DNA of 36,543 nt from Bacteroidota bacterium (GCA_018267155.1 JAFDZE010000020.1:1-36543), one strand, 5' to 3'. Positions 1-9,396 are shown, counted from the first letter of the stretch. Numbers and translations: made by a program. Notes: generated by a model not told the origin, from the letters alone.

Positions 1-2955
1 GGTGGAGGAGGCCAGCCCGGCGATGTCCCATACCCACGCGACGGCGTGCTCGCTCTGGTCGTGGAAATCGATCGTGGGGGCATTGATGTTGGCGGGGATG
101 GGCAGGTGGGCGAAGTCGGCCGTGACCGCGGGCGGCTCGGTCACTGTGGCTTGGGCCGTACCGATGCAGCCGTCGGCATTCCGGATGGCGATGTTGAAAC
201 TGCCCGCGCACAAACTGTCCAACGTGGCATTGCTCTGCCAACTGACCCCTCCGTCAAAGCTGTAGTCAACCGCCTCGGGATCGATGATCGTGAGGCTGCC
301 GTTGCAATCGCCGTTGCACCATGGCTCCACTTGGCTGTTGTTGTCGATCTCCAACAACGGGGGCTGGCCGATCGTCACGTTCGCCGAAGTGGCGCACATG
401 TTCGTATCGTTGATGGCCACGGTGTAATCACCCGCGCACAAATGCTCGGTCAGCGGGTTGTTACCACCGCTGCCGCCGCTCCACACGTAGGTGAATGCTC
501 CATTTCCACCGGTTACAGCAACACTGGCCGTGCCATCGCAGGCCTCGAAACACACGGCATCCACAGGTGTCACCGTGGCTTGCAGGGGTTCCGTGAAGAT
601 GATGGTCACGCTGTCGATCAGGTAGCAGAGCACACCGTCGTCCTCGATCCAGTAGAACGTGGCCGCACCACTGCCTGGGGCGGTTACCGTGGTTTGCGGA
701 GCTCCGGAGTTCCCGAAGGTATATCCGGCCGGTCCGCTCCAACCGCCCGTTCCGGTGTTGCCGATGGAAGCGTGGAGTCCGTGATCAAGTTCGCACAGGA
801 TGGTGTCCGGCCCCGCGTCCACCACACCGCAGCACAGGGGATCGGTGGCGTCCAGCAGGATGATCGTCAGGTCGGCCGAGCCGGTGCAGCCCAGGTTGTT
901 CGTCACGGTGTAGGTATAGGTGCCCGCCGGACTGCTCGTGGGATCGAATATCGGGTCGGCGGGTTGCCCTGCGAGGGTCCATGTACCGCCCGCGTTCGGT
1001 GTTCCACCCAGCATGGTGATCATGTCGAATGAGGGTGGGTACATACATACACTGATGGTGGTATCCTGCCCCGGGTCCACGCCGGGGTCCAATGCGACGA
1101 TGATGTCGTCGGTATCGGAGCATTCGGGGTGCCCCGTCACGAATGCGGTGAGGGTGTATGTGGTGGTGTTGTCGGGAAGCGCGCTCGGATTGGCGATGTT
1201 GGGATTTGACAGGCCCTCCGGCGGCGACCAGGTGTAGGTCATGGACTGCCCCGAACTGTTCTGCACGCTGGCGCTCAGTTGGACCGGGTCGTTGCAAATG
1301 GTCTGGTCGGGCCCCGCGTTGGCGGTGAAGGCCGGGAATACCGTTACGGTGATCGTGGTGTCGTAGGTGCAGCCGAAGTTGTCGGTCACCGTGTACACGA
1401 ACGGGTGAACCCCTTCCGTGGTGGCCGTGAACACGGCGGTGTCGCCATCAGCCGATACGTAGTCCGGTGTGGTGCCACCGTCCCATTGGGACGAATCGGC
1501 TTCCGGACCGATGCTCGGCGTGAACGTGGTGACGTCCGGAATGATGGCCGGGTCGAAGTTGATCTCCCAAGAGCAGATGAATCCGTTATCAGCACCCCAG
1601 AGGTCCGTGCTCTGATAGGTCCATTCGCCATTGAGCGGGCATCCGATCAGGTTGCTGAACGGCTGTACGGGCTCATACGTGCCCGGGTTCAACGATTGGC
1701 TGGGCGGGGTGCCGGCCGATGTGGTGTTGTTCGTGCCGAACACCGAGTTGTCCACCCAGGTACCATCGGTCGCGGTGGGGCTCCAGCAGTAGTGCCAGCA
1801 TTCGCCCACCACGGGATCGATGTTGGTGTCGAAGTCATTGGGTGCACCGAGATAGGTGTAGCCACCGCCCTGCTGATGGAAGATCATGGTCTGTCCATTG
1901 GGGCAGATCACCTGCAGCACCAGATCGCCCATGTACGTATGCTCCATATCCACGCAGATGGATTGGATGTTCGAGACATCAGTTACCGTTTGGCCGGGAT
2001 CAAATTGCTGGAAATTCAGCGATGACGAGAAAGGTGTGCCCACATCGTCCGGCAGGAACACCCCGTCCCCGAAGTTGGCATCGGGTATGCCCGTCCAGGT
2101 GACCGGTTGTGCGTTCCCATAGATGGAAACCGTGGACCCCAAGCAGGTTTCCAGGCTCTCCGAAGTGTTCCCGAAGTTCGGGGTGGTGCTCACCAGCACC
2201 TGTTGGTCAATGAGGTTGAGGTTGCCGCATTCGTTATCGTCGGTCAGGTACAATTGCACCACGTGCTCACCCGGTTGGGTGAATGTGTGGTCCACCATCG
2301 CGCCGCTCGTGCTGTCCACGGTCCCATCATCGAAGTCCCACAGGTACTGTACGATGTTGTATCCCGGTTGGGCGTACGAGGCGCTGCCATCGAAGCTGAC
2401 GGTCTCACCCTGGCATACGAGAGCGGGAACGGGCTCGCTCATCGAGGCCACGGCCAGTGGATTCTGGCAGGGGACGGTGCAGGAGAATCCGGCCGCCCAT
2501 ACACCGGTGCCCGTGCTGTTCGACTGGAACACCAAGGTGAGGCAGCCCGTGACATTGAACACCGTCCCGCTCACGATTAGGTTCTGCAGGTCGTTCCCCG
2601 TGTAGGAACCCATGTACGTGGCACTGGTGTTGTCCCCGTCGTAAATGGACAGGTTGTCCCAGGAGTTTTGCGGTCCGCTTTCGTCCAGTGCGAAATTCGA
2701 GAAGGTCAGGTAGATCACGTTACCCGGCACATCGGGGCAGAGGGTAAAGGTGTAGTCCTCGCCGTTCTGGTAACCGCTCGCCCCTTGTCCGCCCGAATCG
2801 AAAAGCACACCCTGGCATGCCTGGCCACTGCCATTGGACATTGTGAACGTGGTCTGAGCGGAAAGCGACGCACCGGACAGGATGATCGCGAGGACGATGC
2901 TCGTGCGTTGCGGTACAAGCCGGACTGGTCGGCGTTCAGGTCGGGTTGTCCTCAT
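1..2955 (-). CDS. Large secreted CUB/PKD/P-domain/SprB-repeat protein, C-terminus beyond window (partial)
   Basis: The frame is open from an ATG at 2955 to the left edge (985 codons), so the C-terminus is missing. An N-terminal signal peptide (basic start, hydrophobic stretch VLAIILSGASLSA, then QTT) marks it as exported. Visible domains in order: a CUB-like region (about 45-160) with LSIYDGD; a PKD domain (about 170-260) with YLWDFDDG; a proprotein-convertase P-domain-like region (about 300-470) containing VDMEHTYMGDLVLQVICPNG; Ig-like repeats opening with ANAGPDQTICN; SprB-type repeats such as GTASVAVTGGNGAFTYVWSG; and the start of another PKD near the edge. Such proteins usually end in a gliding-motility/T9SS type B (CHU_C) sorting domain, which would lie off the window. 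Likely a surface adhesin or motility-related protein; no catalytic domain is visible. Its octamer promoter is at 2987-2994. Confidence 0.85.
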   Translation of the reverse strand, partial: MRTTRPERRPVRLVPQRTSIVLAIILSGASLSAQTTFTMSNGSGQACQGVLFDSGGQGASGYQNGEDYTFTLCPDVPGNVIYLTFSNFALDESGPQNSWDNLSIYDGDNTSATYMGSYTGNDLQNLIVSGTVFNVTGCLTLVFQSNSTGTGVWAAGFSCTVPCQNPLAVASMSEPVPALVCQGETVSFDGSASYAQPGYNIVQYLWDFDDGTVDSTSGAMVDHTFTQPGEHVVQLYLTDDNECGNLNLIDQQVLVSTTPNFGNTSESLETCLGSTVSIYGNAQPVTWTGIPDANFGDGVFLPDDVGTPFSSSLNFQQFDPGQTVTDVSNIQSICVDMEHTYMGDLVLQVICPNGQTMIFHQQGGGYTYLGAPNDFDTNIDPVVGECWHYCWSPTATDGTWVDNSVFGTNNTTSAGTPPSQSLNPGTYEPVQPFSNLIGCPLNGEWTYQSTDLWGADNGFICSWEINFDPAIIPDVTTFTPSIGPEADSSQWDGGTTPDYVSADGDTAVFTATTEGVHPFVYTVTDNFGCTYDTTITVTVFPAFTANAGPDQTICNDPVQLSASVQNSSGQSMTYTWSPPEGLSNPNIANPSALPDNTTTYTLTAFVTGHPECSDTDDIIVALDPGVDPGQDTTISVCMYPPSFDMITMLGGTPNAGGTWTLAGQPADPIFDPTSSPAGTYTYTVTNNLGCTGSADLTIILLDATDPLCCGVVDAGPDTILCELDHGLHASIGNTGTGGWSGPAGYTFGNSGAPQTTVTAPGSGAATFYWIEDDGVLCYLIDSVTIIFTEPLQATVTPVDAVCFEACDGTASVAVTGGNGAFTYVWSGGSGGNNPLTEHLCAGDYTVAINDTNMCATSANVTIGQPPLLEIDNNSQVEPWCNGDCNGSLTIIDPEAVDYSFDGGVSWQSNATLDSLCAGSFNIAIRNADGCIGTAQATVTEPPAVTADFAHLPIPANINAPTIDFHDQSEHAVAWVWDIAGLASST

Positions 2956-2986
2956 ATCGTCCAGATAGAAGGGTGGGGAGGTTCAG

Positions 2987-2994
2987 CGAAGATA
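2987..2994 (-). promoter_or_regulatory. Putative -7 promoter element TATCTTCG
   Basis: TATCTTCG on the minus strand ends 31 nt before the ATG at 2955. It fits TAnnTTYG, a one-base relaxation of the Bacteroidota -7 consensus TAnnTTTG. I see no TTG at -33 spacing. Confidence 0.5.
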
Positions 2995-3088
2995 GGGGGC
3001 GCCCCCTTGTGGACGCGAGGATGACGCATGGACCGGGGCGCAGGTTCGCTGGAAGGAAAAAGACTTGTGAACCGCGGTGGGATCCCGA

Positions 3089-3127
3089 GGAAAAGCACGC
3101 CCCCCGTCGTGGGACGGAGGGCGTGCT
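3089..3127 (-). terminator. Rho-independent terminator after the DLG-repeat lipoprotein gene
   Basis: Read on the minus strand, AGCACGCCC (3127-3119) pairs with GGGCGTGCT (3102-3094), followed by TTTTCC. It starts 43 nt after the stop at 3170 and isolates that gene from the large secreted-protein gene downstream. Confidence 0.7.
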
Positions 3128-3169
3128 GGGCAAGCAGGAGGAACTGGAAGTCCCAGCCTTGAAGCGGAT

Positions 3170-3541
3170 CTACTCCGTATCCGGGCTGTGCGGGGTACCG
3201 CCGCTGTGGGAGGTGCCGTTCGGGGTGTCGCTGTTGCCCAGGTCCACCACGATGGTCCCGCTCGCGGTCGGGTTGTTGTTGCCCGAGGATGAGTCGTCAT
3301 TTCCCAGGTCCGGGATCACGTCGCCGTCGATCAGTAGGCCGGTTTGCGGCCCGTTGCCCGGGTTGGCATCGCTCGCGCCCAGGTCCGGGGTCAATTCATC
3401 GGTGCTCAGATGGGGGCCGTTGCCCTGCGTGGCACTGGAGGTGGAAGCCGTTGGCAGACCGGGTGCCACCAGTTCGTTCTTGGCGCAGGAAGCGAGGAGC
3501 GCAACGGCGGTGATCAGGGCGAAAGGTCGGATGGTGCTCAT
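3170..3541 (-). CDS. Small acidic lipoprotein with three DLG-type repeats
   Basis: This 123-residue protein starts at the ATG at 3541, chosen because it places a signal peptide directly before the lipobox L16-A17-S18-C19. After K21 there is no lysine or arginine; the mature chain is rich in Asp, Gly, Ser, Thr, Pro and Asn. Three related units begin at DLG (residues 53, 78 and 100): DLGASDANPGN, DLGNDDSSSGN and DLGNSDTPNGT, about 22-25 residues apart. A fourth, degenerate unit may precede them. This suggests a flexible, perhaps cation-binding, surface or periplasmic lipoprotein, but I do not recognise a family and give no function. Terminator hairpins lie on both sides, so it is probably monocistronic. 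I found no TAnnTTYG octamer in front of it. Confidence 0.75.
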   Translation of the reverse strand: MSTIRPFALITAVALLASCAKNELVAPGLPTASTSSATQGNGPHLSTDELTPDLGASDANPGNGPQTGLLIDGDVIPDLGNDDSSSGNNNPTASGTIVVDLGNSDTPNGTSHSGGTPHSPDTE

Positions 3542-3681
3542 GGTATCAGGTATTTTTTTTGATCGGGTTCGTGATGTTGACGCTGCGAACCAAGCCTGTC
3601 GGGCGCCGTTCCGGAAGTGCGGTTGAGCACCTGGCCGGTCCTGGTGAGCGGATGGCGCCCATTCGTGCTTGGCGACCATTG

Positions 3682-3718
3682 GAAAAAAGGAAAGGCCCCG
3701 GGGATCCCGGGGCCTTTC
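3682..3718 (-). terminator. Strong rho-independent terminator after the sigma factor/PKD protein unit
   Basis: On the minus strand GAAAGGCCCCGG (3718-3707) pairs with CCGGGGCCTTTC (3701-3690) across a 5-nt loop, followed by CTTTTTTCC. It begins 17 nt after the stop at 3736. Confidence 0.85.
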
Positions 3719-3735
3719 GAAGGACAACGCACCGA

Positions 3736-5037
3736 TCAGCGCTCCATCCGCACCTTGCCGGTGTACGTCTCGCTCAGGTGCAGGCTCTCGTGTACATCGG
3801 CCACCCACACGTACTCGCCCGGGGCGCACAGCGCACCGCGATTCTGCGGCCGCCCGGTCCATGGCTTGCTGGCGTCAGTGGTCTGGTAAAGCAGTGTGCC
3901 GTTCGGAGCATAGATCTGCAGGTTGAACTTCGCTCCCAACGTGCGCAGCGCTTCGGGCATGAAGGTCTCCTGGAAGTTGTCGCCGTTCGGGGAGAAACTC
4001 GCGGGTGCATCCAGGTTGTAATCCTTGTCCACCACCACGTCCTTCATCAGCTTGTCCTCACAACCGATGGCGTTCGCCACGGTGAGTTCCACGTGGTAGA
4101 TCCCTTTCTTCTTGTAGATGTGGTCGGGATAGGCCACCGTGCTCGATTGACCATCGCCGAAGTCCCAGTGATAACTCTTGCCGGCCATGCTGCGGTTCTC
4201 AAAGTGGACCGACGGAAGGTGGCCATCGTACTCCTGTTTCAGCACGTTGAAGGCCGCCATGGGTGCTTCGTGGATCACGATCACCTCGCTGCTGGGCTTG
4301 TTCTGGATGCTGCCCACCCCGGCGGCACTCATCGAGAGCATCACCTGGTACGTACCCGGTTTGGTGAAGGTGTGTTCCGGATTGGCCTTGTTGCTGAAGT
4401 TGCCATCGCCGAAGTTCCACAGGTAGATCCCGTCGGCGGGCATATTGGCCACTTTGAATTCGACGGAGGTACCAGGACAGCCTTCGGCCACGCTGGAATG
4501 GAAGGCGGCATCGCTGGATGGGGAGGGTGCTTCCTTGGTGCTGGAAAGGGCAGCCTGCGTGGAACGCGAGCTTGCAGAAGTGGACGCAACGGCCGTTCTC
4601 TGCGGCTCTTCCGGTGAATTCTTCACCCCTTGGCCGGCTTGTTGATCGGTGTTATCAGCTTTGGAGGAGGCCAGGTCGCCTTCGGGCTCAACCGCAGCAA
4701 GGTGTCCCGAGCCTGTTTCAGACACGGTTGCGGGTTTTTCGCCTACAGGGCCCATCGGCTCAATGTTGGTCGTGCTTCCGCTCCGTTGCGCTTCCGCGGT
4801 CATGCTTTCGGGAACCTCCGGTCGGTTCACGGTGTACCACGCGGTCCCGGCCAGCAGTGCCAGACCGGCGATCACCGCCGATACGCGTGCACGGGTGCCC
4901 CACCAACCTCGCTTGTTGCCGTCCAACGCGTTTTCCAACTGGGTCCAGTCAGCGCTGTTGTACGGCACTTCGAACTGGCCGAGACTGTCCTTCAGTCGCT
5001 GCTCGAACGGATCCGTGCCTTTGCTTTCAATATGCAT
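3736..5037 (-). CDS. Membrane-anchored PKD-domain protein with CHU_C-type C-terminus, partner of ECF sigma factor
   Basis: This is a 433-residue protein. Residues 1-50 are hydrophilic and contain FEQRLKDSLGQFEVPYNSAD plus a Trp-rich amphipathic stretch, a layout common in Bacteroidota proteins encoded right after ECF sigma factors. One membrane segment follows (about 52-70, VSAVIAGLALLAGTAWYTV) with no signal-peptidase site. Next come a Ser/Thr/Ala/Glu-rich linker (75-180), two Ig/PKD-like domains with YLWNFGDGNF and YHWDFGDGQS, and a gliding-motility/CHU_C-like domain (339-433) opening with ASFSPNGDN. The ATG lies 3 nt after the sigma-factor stop, so the two are almost certainly co-transcribed. 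I infer a cytoplasmic N-terminus facing the sigma factor and a periplasmic PKD sensor or scaffold. An anti-sigma role is a hypothesis: no canonical zinc anti-sigma motif (HxxxCxxC) is present. Confidence 0.85.
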   Translation of the reverse strand: MHIESKGTDPFEQRLKDSLGQFEVPYNSADWTQLENALDGNKRGWWGTRARVSAVIAGLALLAGTAWYTVNRPEVPESMTAEAQRSGSTTNIEPMGPVGEKPATVSETGSGHLAAVEPEGDLASSKADNTDQQAGQGVKNSPEEPQRTAVASTSASSRSTQAALSSTKEAPSPSSDAAFHSSVAEGCPGTSVEFKVANMPADGIYLWNFGDGNFSNKANPEHTFTKPGTYQVMLSMSAAGVGSIQNKPSSEVIVIHEAPMAAFNVLKQEYDGHLPSVHFENRSMAGKSYHWDFGDGQSSTVAYPDHIYKKKGIYHVELTVANAIGCEDKLMKDVVVDKDYNLDAPASFSPNGDNFQETFMPEALRTLGAKFNLQIYAPNGTLLYQTTDASKPWTGRPQNRGALCAPGEYVWVADVHESLHLSETYTGKVRMER

Positions 5038-5040
5038 ATC

Positions 5041-5682
5041 TCAAGGGAGTTTGTGCTCCTTTTTAAGCAGTTTCTTCAAGTTGTGTTTCGCTTTGGCGAA
5101 ATTGCTCTTGCTCGTTCCTATGTTGATACCCAGCATCTCGCTGATCTCCTTGTGGGTCATCTCTTCGAAGACATACAAGTTGAACACGGTCCTGTACGCG
5201 GGCGTGAGCTTCTGCATCGCATTGATCACGTCGGCGGGCCGAAGGTCCAGCAGTTCGTCCTCCGCATCGTCCACCAGGGTGTCCTCCTCGTCCTGATCGC
5301 CGAAATCCTCGATGCTGCGTTCCTCGCCCAAGAGCAGGTAGGCGTTCTTGGCACGGCGGAAGTAATCGATGGCCGTGTTCACCATGATCCGGCGGATCCA
5401 ACCCTCGAAGCTGCCGTCGCGATTGAACTTCTCCATGGACCGGAACACCTTGATGAAGCCGTCCTGCAGGATGTCCTTGGCCTGATCCGTGTTCTTCGTG
5501 TACCGAAGACAAACGGTCATCATTTTGCCGTAATACAGCTCGTATACCCGCTGTTGGCAGCGACGCTCTCCGGCGATGCAGCCGTCGATGATCCCCGTAA
5601 GCCCTTCGGAGGAGTTCACGCCCTGCCATGTTCCGCCTAGACGGGCAGGGTGGTCGAGGGTTGCCAATTCCCGTGTGGACAT
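5041..5682 (-). CDS. ECF (sigma-70 family) RNA polymerase sigma factor
   Basis: This 213-residue ECF sigma factor directs RNA polymerase to a dedicated set of promoters. Region 2 spans about residues 45-110 (YELYYGKMMTVCLRYTKN, then DILQDGFIKVFRSMEKF and GWIRRIMVNTAIDYFRR). An acidic linker (EDFGDQDEEDTLVDDAEDE) follows, then region 4 with its helix-turn-helix at about 150-205 (LTPAYRTVFNLYVFEEMTHK, EISEMLGINIGTSKSNFAKA). The frame is open further upstream, but the ATG at 5682 was chosen because a good promoter lies just before it and a longer form would run into the divergent mdh gene. The membrane PKD-protein gene follows after 3 nt. It lacks the long extra domains of ECF41-type factors. 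Its target genes cannot be told from this sequence. Confidence 0.93.
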   Translation of the reverse strand: MSTRELATLDHPARLGGTWQGVNSSEGLTGIIDGCIAGERRCQQRVYELYYGKMMTVCLRYTKNTDQAKDILQDGFIKVFRSMEKFNRDGSFEGWIRRIMVNTAIDYFRRAKNAYLLLGEERSIEDFGDQDEEDTLVDDAEDELLDLRPADVINAMQKLTPAYRTVFNLYVFEEMTHKEISEMLGINIGTSKSNFAKAKHNLKKLLKKEHKLP

Positions 5683-5697
5683 GGTGCCTTCCAGCGG

Positions 5698-5727
5698 GAA
5701 AGTTAAGATGACTTGAGGACTGGACAA
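5698..5727 (-). promoter_or_regulatory. Promoter of the sigma factor unit: TTG-N19-TAACTTTC
   Basis: On the minus strand TTG (5727-5725) is followed after exactly 19 nt by TAACTTTC (5705-5698), close to the Bacteroidota -33/-7 pair. The start codon is only 15 nt further on, implying a leader of about 10 nt. Confidence 0.6.
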
Positions 5728-5796
5728 GAGCGGGAAATTTGAAAAGAAGTCACCGATCGTGGATAAGACGGAATACCCTCGCCATGGTTGCGCGTC

Positions 5797-5804
5797 TAAT
5801 TTCG
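5797..5804 (+). promoter_or_regulatory. Putative -7 element TAATTTCG of mdh
   Basis: TAATTTCG ends 26 nt before the mdh ATG and fits TAnnTTYG. No TTG lies at the expected -33 spacing. It is divergent from the sigma factor promoter about 70 nt away. Confidence 0.5.
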
Positions 5805-5827
5805 CCCCCGAACAAAAAAAGACCTGA

Positions 5828-6772
<945 letters not shown>

Positions 6773-6790
6773 GGCGGTTCAAACCGAGTT

Positions 6791-6819
6791 GGAACGCCCG
6801 CCAACCCGGTGGGCGTTCC
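6791..6819. terminator. Hairpin between convergent mdh and VCBS-protein genes
   Basis: GGAACGCCC (6791-6799) and GGGCGTTCC (6811-6819) form a 9-bp stem with an 11-nt loop, 18 nt after the mdh stop. There is no clear T-run on either side, so its efficiency is uncertain; it could serve both strands. Confidence 0.5.
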
Positions 6820-6932
6820 AGTTCCTACCATGACGATATTCTCGGCCGGGTCTGCCCCATAGCTGTCCATGGCCAAATGGAGCCCAAGGTCCGGGAGGAA
6901 CGCAGGGTGCTTGTGCTTCGCGGGGCCCGGCC

Positions 6933-9248
6933 TCACCGCACGACCGCCAGGCGCTGGACCCACCGCTGAGCACCCAAGCTGAGGCGGACCATGTAGACAC
7001 CCGGTGCCAGCGTATCGGTCGACAGGGGGGTGCGGCGAGCGCGTACCGGTACGTGCCAAAGCTCTCGACCTTGCTCGTCCAGAACAGTCACTTGCATGCC
7101 AGCGTGCAGGGGCATGGAAAGCTCAACGGTAACTGGCCCCTCGGTCGGGTTCGGCAGCAAGGTGAACACGTCTTCCCCGACCGGCGCATCCAACCCGCCC
7201 ACGGTAGTGATCACATCGTTGCGCCAGTAACTCAGGCCACCCCGGTAGTTGCCCACCACCACGTCCATGTGGCCATCTCCGTCCCAGTCGTGCAGGGCCA
7301 CCCCCGATTTTTCTCCATCGTCGATATCCTGCCAGTGCGCCTCCACGAGGTCCCAGGCGCCGGCCAGGTTGCCATCGATGTTGGCGTACTGCTTGATCCA
7401 CCCGCTCTGGGTGCCCACAAGCAACTCGCGCTGCCCCGCTTCATTCACGTACATGACCGGAGTACTATAACCGGTGTTGAAAGGTGGCTCGGCCGCGAGT
7501 ACCCCGCCCACCGTATCGTTCACCAATTCCCAGAGCTGGTCCGGTGCGGGTTGGAGCATGTGGTAATAGTTCACGTTGCCGTTGCGTTCGCCCACCAGCA
7601 GGTCCAGGGTCCCATCGCCATCCACATCGAAAAGTTGCGGGGTGGAGAGGATGCCGGCATCCAGTTCGGCGGTGCTGCCGTTCACCACCGAGTTCACCGA
7701 GGGATCGGCCAGGGTGAATTGCGCTACGCCATTGGCCGGATCGTTCTGGAAGTAGTGCAGTTTCCCGCTGAATTCGCCCACGAGCATATCGGCGTCGCCA
7801 TCACCATCCAGATCCCCGAAAGCGGGATAGGCGCCCTGGCCCATGCCGGTGGTACTGATACCCATGTAATCCCGGGTAACGAGCGTGAAGGCCGGCGCGG
7901 TGGCCGTGCCGGTATTGCGCAAGGCGGCGAGCATGCTGGGATACACACCGCTGGAGTGGAAGTAGCCGTAGTTGCCCACGATGAGGTCCATCAGGCCATC
8001 GCCGTCGAAGTCGAAGGGTACGGGGTAGGCCCCTTCGCCCAGATCGAGCATGTCGCGCTGGAAGAGGTCCTGCTGCTGGAAACTGAAAAGCGGACTGGCA
8101 TCGGTACCGGTATTGTGGTAGTACCATACGCCGGCCGTGTCCTCCGAGAGCGTCTCGCTGTTCGCCGTGACCAGCAGATCACGGGTGCCATCGTGATCCA
8201 CGTCCTCATAGAAGGAAGCGGGGAAGACATCCAGGCCCACAGGCGTGTCGTAGGACGGGAAGAGGATATCCTGGGCCACCATGTGCGCGCTGTCCTGATC
8301 GCCACCGTTGGTCAGGCCCAGGAGGGTGGGGGAGATGATGTCGCCGACGAGCAGGTCCTTGTCGCCGTCCCCGTCCAGATCGATCGGGAGGTTGGTGCTG
8401 CCAGTGTGGGCGCGATCCTGGGTTTCCGGGTCCCGTGCTTCGGCCCTGCGTTCCTCGGCGGTCCTGCGGATGATCTCCTCAGCGGCCCGCGGGTCGGGCA
8501 CATTGTAGTCGCAGACATCATTCAGGAAGACCGCATTGTTGTTCACGTCCTCGCTGAAGAAACCCCAGCACCGGTTGTAGATCTCGAACTCCAGACTGTC
8601 CGCAGTGCCGTAGTACTCCATGCTCATATTCCGGTGGTACTCGATGTAGGTGCCGAAAATGCTGAAGGTGATAACGTCCAGGTCTCCGTCGCCGTCGATA
8701 TCCTCGATACCGGGGATATCCACTTGGGACACGTACAGGTTGGCCTCGGTGGGATAATAATTGGAGCGGATCAGGGTGTCGTACATAGCGAAGGACAGGT
8801 CGTTGCCGGTGGAGGTGTTCTTCCAGCAGGCGAAACCACCGGTGACGTAGGTGAAGAGGTCCTCCTTCCCGTCGCCGTTGAAGTCGCGCAGGAGGGCCCA
8901 TTCACGCAGGTTGCGGAAGGGAGGCACCGCATCGAAGGCGCGCGAGAAGGACCAGGTGGACGAGCCTTGGGCCTGGTTGCTCAGCAGAGTGATCACCCGG
9001 TCGCCGGTGCGATCGAAGAAGAAGAGGTCCTTGTCCCCGTCCCCGTCCAGGTCGATGTTCGAGACCTGCGGGAAGTTGAGGCCACCGGCCCAGCCCATGG
9101 ACAGTTGGGCGTTGTTCTTGAAGAGGGGCACCGACGGGTCGAAGGTGAGGTCGAACTGGGCCCAAGTGGTGTTGGCTGCGAGCAAGAGCGCGGAACCGAG
9201 CGCCAGGGTGGGCCAGTGAAAAGTGTGGGAAGGAGGTGGACGCTTCAT
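6933..9248 (-). CDS. Secreted VCBS/FG-GAP beta-propeller protein with T9SS type A sorting domain
   Basis: The protein has 771 residues from the ATG at 9248, chosen because it opens a clean signal peptide (hydrophobic LALGSALLLAANTTWA, then Q31). The body is a series of VCBS/FG-GAP repeats with calcium-binding Asp loops such as DLDGDGDKDLFFFDRTGD, DFNGDGKEDLF, DIDGDGDLDVI, DFDGDGLMDLIVGNYG and DVDGDGTLDLLVGERNG, as in integrin-like propellers. An unusual charged helical insert lies at about residues 250-281. The last 80 residues are a T9SS type A sorting domain (LLPNPTEGPVTVELSM, then APGVYMVRLS), predicting transit through the type IX secretion system and attachment or release at the surface. 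No catalytic domain is visible; binding or adhesion is the usual inference. Confidence 0.92.
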   Translation of the reverse strand: MKRPPPSHTFHWPTLALGSALLLAANTTWAQFDLTFDPSVPLFKNNAQLSMGWAGGLNFPQVSNIDLDGDGDKDLFFFDRTGDRVITLLSNQAQGSSTWSFSRAFDAVPPFRNLREWALLRDFNGDGKEDLFTYVTGGFACWKNTSTGNDLSFAMYDTLIRSNYYPTEANLYVSQVDIPGIEDIDGDGDLDVITFSIFGTYIEYHRNMSMEYYGTADSLEFEIYNRCWGFFSEDVNNNAVFLNDVCDYNVPDPRAAEEIIRRTAEERRAEARDPETQDRAHTGSTNLPIDLDGDGDKDLLVGDIISPTLLGLTNGGDQDSAHMVAQDILFPSYDTPVGLDVFPASFYEDVDHDGTRDLLVTANSETLSEDTAGVWYYHNTGTDASPLFSFQQQDLFQRDMLDLGEGAYPVPFDFDGDGLMDLIVGNYGYFHSSGVYPSMLAALRNTGTATAPAFTLVTRDYMGISTTGMGQGAYPAFGDLDGDGDADMLVGEFSGKLHYFQNDPANGVAQFTLADPSVNSVVNGSTAELDAGILSTPQLFDVDGDGTLDLLVGERNGNVNYYHMLQPAPDQLWELVNDTVGGVLAAEPPFNTGYSTPVMYVNEAGQRELLVGTQSGWIKQYANIDGNLAGAWDLVEAHWQDIDDGEKSGVALHDWDGDGHMDVVVGNYRGGLSYWRNDVITTVGGLDAPVGEDVFTLLPNPTEGPVTVELSMPLHAGMQVTVLDEQGRELWHVPVRARRTPLSTDTLAPGVYMVRLSLGAQRWVQRLAVVR

Positions 9249-9283
9249 GCGATGCTGTTCCGGGTGGCACCCCGGCCGGGCAG

Positions 9284-9291
9284 CGAAACTA
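9284..9291 (-). promoter_or_regulatory. Putative -7 element TAGTTTCG
   Basis: TAGTTTCG on the minus strand ends 35 nt before the VCBS-protein start. It is divergent from the secDF element about 100 nt away. No -33 TTG is seen. Confidence 0.45.
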
Positions 9292-9388
9292 CACTTGGCC
9301 CGTGCAGTCGGTCGAGGACCCCGCGGTGCGGTTTTCGACGGTATTCCGTGCGCAGAATGGACCCGCTCATGCCGATGGACCAGACTTC

Positions 9389-9396
9389 TATATTTG
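9389..9396 (+). promoter_or_regulatory. -7 element TATATTTG of secDF
   Basis: An exact match to TAnnTTTG, ending 69 nt before the secDF ATG. The leader is longer than for the other genes here. No TTG at -33 spacing. Confidence 0.55.
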
